Notes: generated by a model from the sequence alone, not told the origin. DNA of 54,677 nucleotides from Candidatus Cloacimonadota bacterium (GCA_021736135.1 JAIPGO010000015.1:1-54677), one strand, 5' to 3'. Positions 1 through 8,740 are shown, counted from the stretch's first letter. Numbers and translations are program-made.

Positions 1-113
1 CAGGATATATATGAACTCCTAAATATTCCAATTAAAACTGATCGAAAAATAACAAAAATACCTATTCAAAAGTAGTGCCTAAATTGAAAATCGGATCCTT
101 ATATTTCAATAAC

Positions 114-1655
114 TTAGCTGCATTTTACCGAAAGATGGGCTAAGTTTCCGGCAATTGTTACATTTGTGAAGACGGGATCGGAATGAAAACAATAAATGCC
201 ACCACCCAGACTTGCATTATTATCTGTTATCGTAATATTAGTTAACACGGGATTGGAATTTGTGCAGTAAATGCCACCACCCTGTGAAGTTGCTATATTG
301 CCGGTAATTGTCACATTTTCTATAACAGGATTGGAATAGTAGCAGTGGATACCTCCACCATGGCTCAGGTAACCATTTATGATAGTTAAATCAGAAATTT
401 TCACATTCTCCACATTTTCAAACCTGAAAACGCCGTTCGAATATTCTCCATCAATTATGACCTCTGCTTCATTATTGCCTTCCAAAGTGACGAACTCCGG
501 AATAGAAACTGGTAAGTATTCTCCATTCACGGCAGGGCTGTAAATTCCCTCCGCAAGATAGATAGTATGAGGGTCAAGGCTGTCGGCTAATATAATTGAA
601 CAGGCATACTGAATCGTTCTTAACGGTTCATCAACAGTTAATCCACTGTTATTATTATCACCTTCTGAGGAAACAAAAAGATCGGCATTAAATTGAGTCT
701 GGATTCCGTTCAAGATATCAAACGTGAAGTTCTCAAGCGGGGAAGTATGAAAATCTGTGGGATTCATAACAGTAAAAGTATCAACAATAACATTGATATT
801 GGAGTCAGTATAGATATCACAACCGACACCCCGGTTATTAACTCCGTTCAGAAATATATTACAGCGATTACTACTGCTGAAATTCGGACTGGAATACCAA
901 TTGCAGAGAATACCACCACCAAAAATTGCTGAGTTATCAGTAATGGTTACACCATTTAAATTTGGACCTGAATGATCATAGCAATATATTCCGCCACCAC
1001 CATAAGCTGAATTATTCCTTATAACTACATTAATTAAAAGAAGATTAGAATAATCAATGCAAAAAATCCCGCCACCCATTTCTGCCGAATTATCTATTAT
1101 CCTCACATTATTCAAGTGAAGATCAGAATTGTCAAAGCAGTAGATCCCACCACCCATATCTTCTGCAAAATTACCTGCTATTGTCAGGTTTGTCATATTG
1201 GGTCCGGAATTGTCATAACAATAAATCCCACCTCCAATGCAGGCGACATTATTGATAATCCTCAAATTCTCTAAAACCGGTTCAGAATTGGTGCAATAAA
1301 TTCCTCCTCCGGAATAGGCATTTCCATTGGTAATAGTAAAACCGCTTAAAATAGAATTGGAATTTTCCCCATTTTCAAACTTTACAACGCTGCCGGAATT
1401 ATTGCCATCCAGGATTGTCTCTGAAATATAGCTTGTATCCTGAGTGGTATAAAACAGGGAACATAAGGTAATCTCTTTTCCAGTAAAGTCGATATCGCCG
1501 AAGTAAATGCCGGGTTGCACAAGTACTATGTCATCATTCACTGAGGCATTTATACCTCCCTGAATCGTAGGATAGTCTCCCGGTACATTGATAACTGTGG
1601 CGTGCCACACTGTAAATGACAATAAAAGCCCCCAAAAAGCTGATTGTTTTTTCAT
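114..1655 (-). CDS. Parallel beta-helix repeat surface protein, C-terminally truncated
   Basis: Secreted protein of 513 residues. I start it at the ATG whose codon occupies 1655-1653 because GGAGG lies five bases upstream; a longer reading adds 11 residues without a good site. Residues 1-20 are a signal peptide. The body opens with a DYPTIQ-type beta-helix cap (V-P-G-D-Y-P-T-I-Q ... V-L-V-Q-P-G-I-Y) and then carries many 22-25 residue coils with the signature G-G-G-I-Y-C and N-x-T-I-T-x-N, interrupted by a second cap near residue 330. This is the polymorphic-outer-membrane / right-handed beta-helix type, probably an extracellular adhesin or glycan-binding fibre. The coil array stops abruptly after N-L-A-H and no FlgD-like sorting module follows, unlike the other secreted proteins here; reading the other frames past the stop does not recover the repeat. 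Probably a decayed 3' end. Confidence 0.75.
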   Translation of the reverse strand: MKKQSAFWGLLLSFTVWHATVINVPGDYPTIQGGINASVNDDIVLVQPGIYFGDIDFTGKEITLCSLFYTTQDTSYISETILDGNNSGSVVKFENGENSNSILSGFTITNGNAYSGGGIYCTNSEPVLENLRIINNVACIGGGIYCYDNSGPNMTNLTIAGNFAEDMGGGIYCFDNSDLHLNNVRIIDNSAEMGGGIFCIDYSNLLLINVVIRNNSAYGGGGIYCYDHSGPNLNGVTITDNSAIFGGGILCNWYSSPNFSSSNRCNIFLNGVNNRGVGCDIYTDSNINVIVDTFTVMNPTDFHTSPLENFTFDILNGIQTQFNADLFVSSEGDNNNSGLTVDEPLRTIQYACSIILADSLDPHTIYLAEGIYSPAVNGEYLPVSIPEFVTLEGNNEAEVIIDGEYSNGVFRFENVENVKISDLTIINGYLSHGGGIHCYYSNPVIENVTITGNIATSQGGGIYCTNSNPVLTNITITDNNASLGGGIYCFHSDPVFTNVTIAGNLAHLSVKCS

Positions 1656-1866
1656 CATATCCTCCAATAAAACATATTTAACAGCCAATTACAAAGATAA
1701 AATACAACCGAAGTGCTGGGTGTATTACAACAATCAGAGATAAACCGCATAATATTTTTTACTTCTAATTAAAGTAAATAATATAATAGCTGATTGTCAA
1801 GAAAAAGCTTAATTGTATAAAAAATAATTAAGCGAGACTGTTCGGTTTCAGGCACTCCTTTTCAAT

Positions 1867-2401
1867 AACTTCAGAACACCTGACTTCAAAGATTATAAAA
1901 TGACCCCGATTTTAAGAATAAGCCTTATACTTAATCCGAATGATTGCATTATATTTACGGTCTAAATTACTACTAAAAAAATACAAATAATGGGTATATA
2001 TTTGCAAAAAATTGAAAAAGAGTGACAAACACAGGTTAAAGCTATAAAAATAAATCAAATAGATTGTCACTTTACTGTCACTTTTTATTTGAGAGTTGTA
2101 TTTATTAATATAACAGTAACTTAGGCGGATTAATTATAGGAAAATATTTCTAATAAGCCCAATAAAGAAAGAGATTAAACAAATAACAAAGAAATTGAAA
2201 ATGGACTTCACGTCTTTCAGTGTGTGATGAGTAATGCATTTCCCGGCGTATCTTTGATTATATCCTCCCTGTTTTTCAAAAATTAAGTTCAATTATAAAT
2301 CTTTATTTTGGCAAGGTATAAAATGTGAATAAGAGATAATATATTGAAATGTATGGTATTACAATTTAGTTACTTCTTATGAGGTCAGGTGTTCTGAACT
2401 T
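1867..2401. repeat. 535-bp non-coding element bounded by 21-bp inverted repeats
   Basis: Bases 1867-1887 and 2381-2401 are inverted copies matching at 19 of 21 positions (core TTCAGAACACCTGAC). The DNA between is AT-rich and has no convincing ORF on either strand. Inside, 2022-2088 holds AGTGACA ... TGTCACTTT segments that can form a hairpin followed by a T-run. It resembles a decayed or miniature mobile element, but there is no transposase and no clear target duplication. Confidence 0.4.
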
Positions 2402-2514
2402 ATGCTGAATAATATCAATAATAATGCACAATTATTGTTTTCTGGCAATTTCAGTTCAAGTTAGTACATTTATAAGTATCTATTATAAAGTCACTTATCA
2501 CTGTTTTCGTTTTC

Positions 2515-2640
2515 CCCATAGGGGATATTTAATTGTAGAAATAGACATCGGTCATCCCCCCCACCCCAGCGACTGGCGGAGCCGGTCGCTGGGGTGGGAG
2601 GGGGTAATATTATATTCTACAAATAGATAAGTCCTACGGA
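2515..2640. repeat. Nested palindrome with C/G-tract hairpin, copy A
   Basis: Centre: a hairpin at 2556-2577 / 2581-2604 with a C7-A-C4 tract on one arm, a GC-rich core (AGCGACTGGC / GCCGGTCGCT) and a three-base loop. Outer arms are TTGTAGAA near 2532 and TTCTACAA near 2615. Each foot has a small hairpin of its own (CCCCATAGGGG; GTCCTACGGAC). The same layout occurs at 20126-20322. Probably a palindromic dispersed element. An ORF across it (2424-2630) is a by-product of the palindrome. Confidence 0.55.
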
Positions 2641-2820
2641 CTAATTAACATTCCCTAGACTATCTCAGGAAATTAGGTTTTGTCAATTACGACAATCCTG
2701 CCTAAAGCGTAGCAGATGTGCACATTTCATCTTCATTTTAAGAATTTTGGTAATTATATAAAGAGTTACACTGAACAGTATCAATTAAGCCGAGACCGTA
2801 CTGGAGTATCAATTCTTTGC

Positions 2821-2854
2821 TTGACAGAAATCAAAGGAAAAAATCCATATTTGC
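2821..2854 (+). promoter_or_regulatory. Promoter of the lipoprotein operon
   Basis: TTGACA at 2821-2826 and CATATTTG at 2846-2853, 38 bases before the CsgG-like start. The same TTGACA ... ATATTTG pairing precedes the giant-adhesin operon and the 51.9 kb minus-strand gene. It resembles the TTG / TAnnTTTG promoters of the FCB group. Confidence 0.5.
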
Positions 2855-2891
2855 ATGTTAAAAATAATAATTCAAAGTAAGGGGTGATTAC

Positions 2892-3842
2892 ATGAATGTA
2901 TGGAAAGTATTATATCCGGCATTAGTAATAATATTACTCACCGGCTGTGCAACAGTACAGCAGCCGGAAGTGGTAAATATTATGCCGTCTGAGCCGGAAA
3001 TCAGCAAGACACTTTTAGCTGCAGATGATTATTCATTGAAAAGGAAAGTGACGATTGTCCGGTTTTCCAATGAAACTCAATACGGCAGAGGGAACCTGTT
3101 TAATAATGAAGACACAAAGATCGGTAATCAGGCAATGGACATCCTGAGCACGAAATTAACCAAGACAGGGAAATTTTTAATGTTTGAAAGACCGGATCTG
3201 GAGGGGATGAATTTTGCGAATACTGATTCTTCCACATTTAAACTTGCCTCTGATTATGTGATTGTAGGGTCGGTGTCCGAATTTGGCAGGGCGAATACCA
3301 GTGAAGTTGATATATTTTCGCGCACCAAGAAGCAGACTGCCAATGCGAAGGTAAATATACGTCTGGTAAACGTTAAAACGGGTCAGGTAATCTATGCCGA
3401 GGAAGGCAGTGGTGAAGCCTCATCGGAAGCAGGAACAGTGTTAGGTGGCGGTTCACATGCCGGTTATGATTCATCGCTGAACGACAAGGCGCTTGATGCT
3501 GCCATATCAAAGCTGGTGAGTAATGTGGTAGAAAATCTGCTTAATGAAGCCTGGCGCGCTTATATTCTGGATATTGATGGAGATCAGATCATAATGTCCG
3601 GCGGAAAATCACAGAATATCAAGGTGGGTGACACGTTTGCCGTTATGAAAAGAGGAAAAGTTGTTCATAATCCACAGACGGGGATTGATATTGAATTGCC
3701 GGGTGAGGTTATTGGTAAACTCAGGATTGATAGTCAGCTTGGTCAAACTCTGGTAGATGAAATTTCAATTTGCAGCTTAGTGGAAGGAGATGTTTCCGGT
3801 TTTTCACTCGCAGATATATTTGTAGCAGAAATCATGGAATAG
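2892..3842 (+). CDS. CsgG/HfaB-family outer-membrane lipoprotein
   Basis: A 316-residue lipoprotein with lipobox L-T-G-C (Cys19). The region from about residue 50 (R-K-V-T-I-V-R-F-S-N-E-T ... G-N-Q-A-M-D-I-L-S-T-K-L ... F-E-R-P-D-L) and the block Y-V-I-V-G-S-V-S-E-F-G followed by A-K-V-N-I-R-L-V-N-V-K-T-G-Q-V-I-Y are the hallmarks of CsgG-type proteins, which form an oligomeric outer-membrane pore (curli export) or related assemblies. The C-terminal 90 residues (G-D-Q-I-I-M-S-G-G-K ... V-G-D-T-F-A-V) look like an added small beta domain. AAGGGG lies eight bases before the start. First gene of a four-lipoprotein operon whose DUF4810 and GNA1162 members commonly accompany CsgG homologues; no curlin or CsgA-like gene is seen, so the exported substrate is unknown. 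Confidence 0.85.
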   Translation: MNVWKVLYPALVIILLTGCATVQQPEVVNIMPSEPEISKTLLAADDYSLKRKVTIVRFSNETQYGRGNLFNNEDTKIGNQAMDILSTKLTKTGKFLMFERPDLEGMNFANTDSSTFKLASDYVIVGSVSEFGRANTSEVDIFSRTKKQTANAKVNIRLVNVKTGQVIYAEEGSGEASSEAGTVLGGGSHAGYDSSLNDKALDAAISKLVSNVVENLLNEAWRAYILDIDGDQIIMSGGKSQNIKVGDTFAVMKRGKVVHNPQTGIDIELPGEVIGKLRIDSQLGQTLVDEISICSLVEGDVSGFSLADIFVAEIME

Positions 3843-3855
3843 GGGGAAAATATTT

Positions 3856-4161
3856 ATGAAAATGATACTAAGTCTGACCCTGATCAGCCTGATCCTGATC
3901 ATAACCGGCTGTACCACCGTTAATACGACTATTATCCAGAAAGATGAAGCTGCCTTCCTGAAATTGACGGGAAACCTGGAAAATGTGACCATGCAGATCG
4001 ATGACGGATCTTTGGTGCAGGTTGATCCCGAAAAGCCGGATGTGGTTTATCAGATAAAACCGGGGACTCATATTGTAACGATATTTAGAGCTGGAGAAAT
4101 TGTGGTACAAAGAGAATTATATTTCGATGATAAAATAACCAGGGAGATTGATTTAAGATGA
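3856..4161 (+). CDS. Small lipoprotein in CsgG operon
   Basis: A 101-residue protein with signal peptide and lipobox I-T-G-C (Cys19). The mature part is about 80 residues and mostly beta (L-K-L-T-G-N-L-E-N-V-T-M-Q-I-D-D-G ... I-K-P-G-T-H-I-V-T-I-F-R-A-G-E-I-V-V-Q-R-E-L-Y), similar in layout to PEGA-like domains, with a G-T-H core and a hydrophobic V-T-I strand; I cannot assign it firmly. It lies 13 bases after the CsgG-like gene and overlaps the DUF4810 gene by ATGA, so it is translated as part of the same unit. It is an extra member relative to the three-gene CsgG-DUF4810-GNA1162 arrangement known from other bacteria. Likely a periplasm-facing outer-membrane accessory. Confidence 0.7.
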   Translation: MKMILSLTLISLILIITGCTTVNTTIIQKDEAAFLKLTGNLENVTMQIDDGSLVQVDPEKPDVVYQIKPGTHIVTIFRAGEIVVQRELYFDDKITREIDLR

Positions 4162-4517
4162 AAAAAATCCTATTACCTTTACTATTAGCATTGATCATGT
4201 TAACCGGTTGTGTGGCAACCACGCCCTATTATTGGGGTTATTACTCATATTCGCTTTATCAGTATAAGAAATCACCCGGTGAAGAGACATTGATCAAGCA
4301 TAAAAACAATATTGAGAAGATCTTCCGTAAGACTGAAGCCGGCAAAAAACAGGTGCCTCCGGGAATATATTGCGAATATGGCTATTACCTGATCGAAGAA
4401 GGCAAGATCACAGAAGGACTGGAATATTTTGATAAGGAAGTGAGGCTGTATCCTGAATCAGCAAAATTTATTGAAACAATGAGAGCGCAACTGGCAAAGG
4501 GAGATTCAAATGAATAA
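4158..4517 (+). CDS. DUF4810 family lipoprotein
   Basis: A 119-residue lipoprotein (lipobox L-T-G-C, Cys18). The mature start has the aromatic stretch T-P-Y-Y-W-G-Y-Y-S-Y-S-L-Y and then a single TPR-like helical pair (P-P-G-I-Y-C-E-Y-G-Y-Y-L-I-E-E-G-K-I-T-E-G-L-E-Y-F-D-K-E), both typical of DUF4810. Members normally sit between a CsgG-like gene and a GNA1162/DUF799 gene, as here, and are thought to belong to one outer-membrane lipoprotein complex of unknown function. The start overlaps the previous stop (ATGA) and its 3' end overlaps the next start by eight bases, so translation of the set is coupled. Confidence 0.85.
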   Translation: MKKILLPLLLALIMLTGCVATTPYYWGYYSYSLYQYKKSPGEETLIKHKNNIEKIFRKTEAGKKQVPPGIYCEYGYYLIEEGKITEGLEYFDKEVRLYPESAKFIETMRAQLAKGDSNE

Positions 4518-5187
4518 GAGAAACATCGCTATATTACTGGGAGTGATCATACTTTTAACGGGTTGTTCCGTGAATAAAAGAACCAAATCCAGCGTATTTC
4601 CTTTAATGTATGAGCAAAGACCCCAAACCATTCTGATATTGCCGCCTATAAACGAATCAACCGCACCGGAAGCGAAAGAATATTTTATGTCCACTTTGAG
4701 TGAATGTGCCAATGCCACGGGTTACTATTTTTTACCTCTGGAAGTAACCACGCCATTTTTACAGTCAGAGGGTTTATATGATACGGAGATCATTTCTGAT
4801 GCCGTGTTACCTCAGTTTAAGGAATATTTTGGGGCAGATGCCGTGATGACAACCAAAATTCTGGAATGGAATAAGGATTATCATATAACCGGAGGTGCTG
4901 TATCCGTAGCCGTGGAATTTAATATCAGATCAACCACGACCGGTGATATACTCTGGAATTACTACGGAAAAGTGGAAGTGGACACATCCAGCGACGATAC
5001 TAATCTGCTGGCAGCCGTTATCCAGACAGCTATTTCCACAGCAGCAACTGATTATGTCCCTATTGCTCAAATGGTGAACAGAATGGTGTTTGACAATGCG
5101 CCCGTGGGGCAACATCATCCCAGATTTAATGAAGACGGCGATGATGAGCTGAAGGAAGTTAAACCGAAAGATAAACCCGGATTTTAA
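4510..5187 (+). CDS. GNA1162 family (DUF799) lipoprotein
   Basis: A 225-residue lipoprotein with lipobox L-T-G-C (Cys19). Family features are the segment P-Q-T-I-L-I-L-P-P-I-N-E-S-T, then the conserved Y-Y-F-L-P-L-E-V and the C-terminal A-V-E-F-N-I-R-S-T-T-T-G-D-I-L-W-N-Y-Y-G. The family has a fold related to the TolB N-terminal / CsgG nucleotide-binding-like domain, and members of this operon type are surface or periplasmic outer-membrane lipoproteins, one of them a meningococcal antigen. Residues 190-225 are charged and probably flexible. Last gene of the operon; the palindromic array follows directly and no classical terminator is seen. Confidence 0.85.
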   Translation: MNKRNIAILLGVIILLTGCSVNKRTKSSVFPLMYEQRPQTILILPPINESTAPEAKEYFMSTLSECANATGYYFLPLEVTTPFLQSEGLYDTEIISDAVLPQFKEYFGADAVMTTKILEWNKDYHITGGAVSVAVEFNIRSTTTGDILWNYYGKVEVDTSSDDTNLLAAVIQTAISTAATDYVPIAQMVNRMVFDNAPVGQHHPRFNEDGDDELKEVKPKDKPGF

Positions 5188-5204
5188 TGACAGTTTTTAT
5201 TTTC

Positions 5205-5466
5205 CTGTAGCATAGACGTCCCCGTCTGTGAACCGCTTTGGTGATCTTCTGAAATTTACAGTAAAGATCTTAGTCAGTCCCAAATTTCCACAGACGAGAC
5301 GTCTGTGAACCGCTTTGGTGGTCTTCTGAAATTTACAATAAAGATCTTAGTCAGTCCCAAATTTCCACAGACGAGACGTCTGTGAACCACTTTTATAGTC
5401 TTCTGCAATTTACTGTAAAATCGTAGTCATTGGAAAATTTCCACAGACGAGACGTCTGTGCTACAG
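5205..5466. repeat. Tandem array of four palindromes, period 76-77 bases
   Basis: Four hairpins: 5211-5230 (variant), 5289-5307, 5366-5384 and 5442-5460. The last three are identical (CACAGACG, loop AGA, CGTCTGTG). The roughly 57-base spacers are also near-identical to each other, so the unit is hairpin plus spacer. CTGTAG at 5205-5210 and CTACAG at 5461-5466 enclose the array as an outer inverted repeat. Because the spacers are repeated rather than unique, it is not a CRISPR array. It sits between convergent genes, so it could block transcription from both sides. Confidence 0.75.
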
Positions 5467-5535
5467 GTAGATTTATAACTTGAGAAAATTGATCTTTATG
5501 GCGTAACTGCCTGTTTGATCTTTTTTTCAACACTC

Positions 5536-6741
5536 TTACGGATTACCGTTAAAAGTGTATGTTAAATCTGTCTCATCTTTCAGTTCCAGGGTTGAGTAAT
5601 CCAGAAATTTATTATTTAGAAAAATTCTTTGCAGAAACACAGTCAGTTTTCTATTTTCTATTATCTGAGAGAACTCTCCGCTTGCAAGCTGTTTCTTTAT
5701 TTCTATGTCAATTACATTGTAGCTGATATTACGGCGATGGGCAATGTAGTCCTTTTGTTCTTTGAGCCATTCTGCATATTTGAAGGCAGCGGTTTTCAAT
5801 CTGGCAGTGTGAATGCCTTTTAATCTATAAAGTTTTTGCATATCATGCAGGAGGATGGAAATTTCATCATAGAGGGCAAATTTACCTTTGAAAACCTGAT
5901 GTGGAATGCAGTCAGTGAAACCGTATTCTTCATATAACGGCATTATCTGCCGGTAAAACTGTCTGCCATTTAATGGTGCTCCATATTGATCATTATTCAG
6001 GTATAATCCGGTCATTTTCTGCAGGTGCCGGGGGAATTCATTATTAATGAAATCGAGAAAGTAGTCTTTTTGTCTGCCAGGTTTTAGCGTGAGTCCGGCG
6101 ATCCAGATAAAATCGAGATCCAGTTCCCTGGTTTTAGTCAGCAATTTACGTATGTGTTCATCGGAATCAGAAATCCCGGGGATCAGGGGCATAGCCAGCA
6201 CCCCTGTTTTAAAACCGGCATTATGGGCGATCCGGAGCAGTTCCCAGCGTTCTGAGGCGCTGCTGGCGCCTGGTTCGAATTTCTGACGCATACTGTCATC
6301 CAGCCAGGTGATGGAAACATATAAATTTACTCCACTCCGCCGGTTGATCTTTTCCCAGTTTAACCAGTCACGCAGCATCAGGTTTGACTTGGTGTGCAAT
6401 ATCACCGGAAAATCGTATTCTGCCAGGATAGATGTGCATTCGCTCATTAAACCATATTTCCGTTCTGCAGGCTGATAAGCATCTGAAATGCCGGAAGAAA
6501 TGCAGATGGGACCGAATTCCCGCAGTTTTGGTAATTCCTGTGCCAATAGTTCAGGGGCATTTATGCGAACGGAGATATCCTGATGCAGGTCTCCTTCGAA
6601 ATGGTATTTTTCATATCTGCCGTCGCAGTATTTACAGTCATGGCTGCAGCCCATATAAGGTGAAAAAGCATATTTGCCGGCAAATGCTTCCGGAAATCTG
6701 TTTTTCCTGAGAAGTTTCTTTACTTGAATTTCAGAAGGCAT
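5536..6741 (-). CDS. Radical SAM protein, spore-photoproduct-lyase-like
   Basis: A 401-residue enzyme. Cys32, Cys36 and Cys39 in G-C-S-H-D-C-K-Y-C form the CxxxCxxC site that binds the [4Fe-4S] cluster for S-adenosylmethionine cleavage. The following D-G-R-Y-E, the segment I-S-S-G-I-S-D-A-Y-Q-P-A-E (SAM-contacting), T-K-S-N-L-M-L-R-D and the S-I-T-W-L-D-D-x-M-R-Q-K-F-E-P-G-A-S-S-A-S-E-R block match the SPL / Rv2578c-type radical SAM family. Classical spore photoproduct lyase repairs thymine dimers, but distant members such as this have no proven substrate. The C-terminal part from about residue 300 is helical and lacks known motifs. It lies two bases after the lipoprotein gene and ends the MscS operon. 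Exact reaction unknown. Confidence 0.85.
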   Translation of the reverse strand: MPSEIQVKKLLRKNRFPEAFAGKYAFSPYMGCSHDCKYCDGRYEKYHFEGDLHQDISVRINAPELLAQELPKLREFGPICISSGISDAYQPAERKYGLMSECTSILAEYDFPVILHTKSNLMLRDWLNWEKINRRSGVNLYVSITWLDDSMRQKFEPGASSASERWELLRIAHNAGFKTGVLAMPLIPGISDSDEHIRKLLTKTRELDLDFIWIAGLTLKPGRQKDYFLDFINNEFPRHLQKMTGLYLNNDQYGAPLNGRQFYRQIMPLYEEYGFTDCIPHQVFKGKFALYDEISILLHDMQKLYRLKGIHTARLKTAAFKYAEWLKEQKDYIAHRRNISYNVIDIEIKKQLASGEFSQIIENRKLTVFLQRIFLNNKFLDYSTLELKDETDLTYTFNGNP

Positions 6742-6743
6742 TA

Positions 6744-7421
6744 TCAGTCGGAATCAAAATAAATCTTTAAATCAGAAACTCCCTTATCATAGATATATAC
6801 TGAATCGAGGCAGACTGCGTTATATTGGGTATGGACAGCCCAGATATCGATTGTGCGAGTTACATAACCCATACCGATATAATTGCCATTTTCATCGAAG
6901 ATTTCCATCTCGTTTTCAGCATGATTAAAAGCCAAATCCTGCTGGCTGATAGCGAAATACCCGTAATCATCGGTAGTAGCATAAACTTCGACATCTGTAC
7001 CATGACTGTTGACATACGAGCAGTTTAAAAAGAACTTCTGAGTAGATTCTTCATTATTAATAAGTAAGTGGAAAGTGTAATATCCGCTAATAACTGCAAT
7101 ACCCTCGCTATTTGTGCCATGCCAGATAATGGCATACTGTCCCGCTTCCTTATGTTCATCAATTAGAGTGAATATATTTTCGTTGTTTGAGGATCTCGTT
7201 ATCCATGCTTTCACATTAGCAGAATATGGTACTTCATAAGCGAAATAAGCCTCTGGTCTGCTTCCATTCAATTCCAGGTAGTATGAAATGACAATTCCCG
7301 CATCTTTAACAAGCTCTCCGTTTGTCTCATATACGTAACCTGAGATGTCAAAGTTCTTGTCATCAGAAATTGTACAGGCAGAAAGCATAACCAGGATAAA
7401 CGCAGCAATTAAAATCTTCAT
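6744..7421 (-). CDS. Lipoprotein with FlgD-like Ig domain
   Basis: A 225-residue lipoprotein (lipobox L-S-A-C, Cys16). Residues about 25-50 (I-S-G-Y-V-Y-E-T-N-G-E-L-V-K-D-A-G-I) resemble a carboxypeptidase-regulatory-like strand pair. Residues 85-125 (H-K-E-A-G-Q-Y-A-I-I-W-H-G-T-N-S-E-G ... S-G-Y-Y-T-F-H-L) are the FlgD/Por-type Ig core that also ends the secreted proteins of this window, here internal rather than terminal. Function unknown; it probably faces the periplasm. Its start overlaps the MscS stop by one base (TAATG) and the radical SAM gene follows after two bases, so the three genes form an operon. Confidence 0.7.
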   Translation of the reverse strand: MKILIAAFILVMLSACTISDDKNFDISGYVYETNGELVKDAGIVISYYLELNGSRPEAYFAYEVPYSANVKAWITRSSNNENIFTLIDEHKEAGQYAIIWHGTNSEGIAVISGYYTFHLLINNEESTQKFFLNCSYVNSHGTDVEVYATTDDYGYFAISQQDLAFNHAENEMEIFDENGNYIGMGYVTRTIDIWAVHTQYNAVCLDSVYIYDKGVSDLKIYFDSD

Positions 7422-8740
7422 TATAATTCCTTGTTAACTATTGGCAGATCAATAGTGGGATTTGTCTGTTCCGGCATTGATTTGATATACACATCGTTCT
7501 GTGGGAAAGGTATCTGGATATTGTTCTTCTTAAAAATTTTCCATATTTCAAGGCGCACATTGCTGGTGATATTATCAGTACCAAATTCCGGGTCTTTAAT
7601 CCAGAAGGTAATGCGCAGGTCAATGGAACTATTTCCAAAATTAGTGATCAGTGCCTGTGGAGCTCTGTATTTTGAAACTCTCTTAACGTTGGCAGTTGCT
7701 TCTTCCAGCAGTTTGAGCGCCAGTGGAATATCTGTAGAGTAAGCAACGCCCACATCAACTGCCAGCCTGATGAAGCGGTTAGAATGTGACCAGTTTACTA
7801 CTCTCTGGGTAATCAGGTCTTCATTAGGAATGAGATGCTCCTTGCCTTCGATGGTGAGAACCGTTATATAGCGCCCGCTCAGCGACTGGATGGTTCCGAA
7901 AGTATTGGCAATTTCGATCACGTCACCGGGTTTAACTGATTTATCCATGAGCAGGAAAAATCCGCAGACAAAATTGGAAACGATCTTCTGGAGACCAAAA
8001 CCGATACCCACACCAATAGCGCCGCCGAGAACGGCAAATGCGGTAAGCTTAATGCCGATATAGTCAATGGCGATCAGGATGGCAAAGATCAGTAGAGTAA
8101 TCCGGAGCGTTTTACTAAGTAATATTTTCAGCGAAGGATTAAGCCGTTCACTTTTGGAGATTTTGAGGTTCATCAGATCTGCGATTTTATCAGCCAGCCA
8201 CAAGGTTATTAATATGGTAAGAACACCCTTGACCAGAATCAGCAGAGAAAGATGAGTACCCCCAAAATCGAAACCAATCTTATCCATTGCCACCAGGGTT
8301 ACGTCCAGCAGTTTTAGCACTTTGAGGAGGGCAAAAATCCAGATTATAACGCGTACAGGCGGGAGCCAGAGCGCATTTTTAAATAATATCTTCAGCAGAC
8401 GGTTAATGATGCGTACTGCAAAATAGGTAACAAAGATATTAAAGAGCAGATCATTCCAGCCAATCTGCTGAAAGGCAAAACGTATTGCTGATGCAATAAT
8501 GAAAAAGAAAATAGGAAAATAAAAATAATTAAAGCTATCCAGTAAGGGTTTCAGCTTTTCTTTTTTCTCGCTGATGTGTCTGAGGTTTTTTTTGAAAAAC
8601 ATCGCCAGATAGTAGGAAGCAACCAGTATCGTAACCAGTATGCCCAACTGGATCAAGCCGATACGTGTAAATATATCTCTGGTTGCCTGATCATATATAT
8701 TATGATAAAGAGTAATCAGATATACTTTTAATTCTTCCAT
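7421..8740 (-). CDS. Mechanosensitive channel of the MscS family
   Basis: A 439-residue inner-membrane channel that opens on membrane tension to release solutes after osmotic downshock. I place the start at the ATG read from 8740 because AAGGTG precedes it; an in-frame extension to 8827 is not membrane-like. Four to five hydrophobic segments precede the pore helix, whose glycine/alanine-rich sequence (A-F-A-V-L-G-G-A-I-G-V-G-I-G-F-G-L-Q-K) is the MscS TM3 signature, followed by the beta domain start (S-V-K-P-G-D-V-I-E-I ... G-T-I-Q-S-L-S-G-R-Y) and an alpha/beta C-terminal domain. Longer than E. coli MscS (286) because of extra N-terminal helices. First gene of the operon with the lipoprotein and radical SAM protein. 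Confidence 0.92.
   Translation of the reverse strand: MEELKVYLITLYHNIYDQATRDIFTRIGLIQLGILVTILVASYYLAMFFKKNLRHISEKKEKLKPLLDSFNYFYFPIFFFIIASAIRFAFQQIGWNDLLFNIFVTYFAVRIINRLLKILFKNALWLPPVRVIIWIFALLKVLKLLDVTLVAMDKIGFDFGGTHLSLLILVKGVLTILITLWLADKIADLMNLKISKSERLNPSLKILLSKTLRITLLIFAILIAIDYIGIKLTAFAVLGGAIGVGIGFGLQKIVSNFVCGFFLLMDKSVKPGDVIEIANTFGTIQSLSGRYITVLTIEGKEHLIPNEDLITQRVVNWSHSNRFIRLAVDVGVAYSTDIPLALKLLEEATANVKRVSKYRAPQALITNFGNSSIDLRITFWIKDPEFGTDNITSNVRLEIWKIFKKNNIQIPFPQNDVYIKSMPEQTNPTIDLPIVNKEL

Noticed and set aside
2424-2630. 68-codon rightward ORF
   Set aside because: It runs through the C/G-tract palindrome, has no ribosome site and no protein-like composition.
5205-5466. CRISPR array
   Set aside because: The spacers are copies of each other, the repeats are short palindromes and no cas gene is near.
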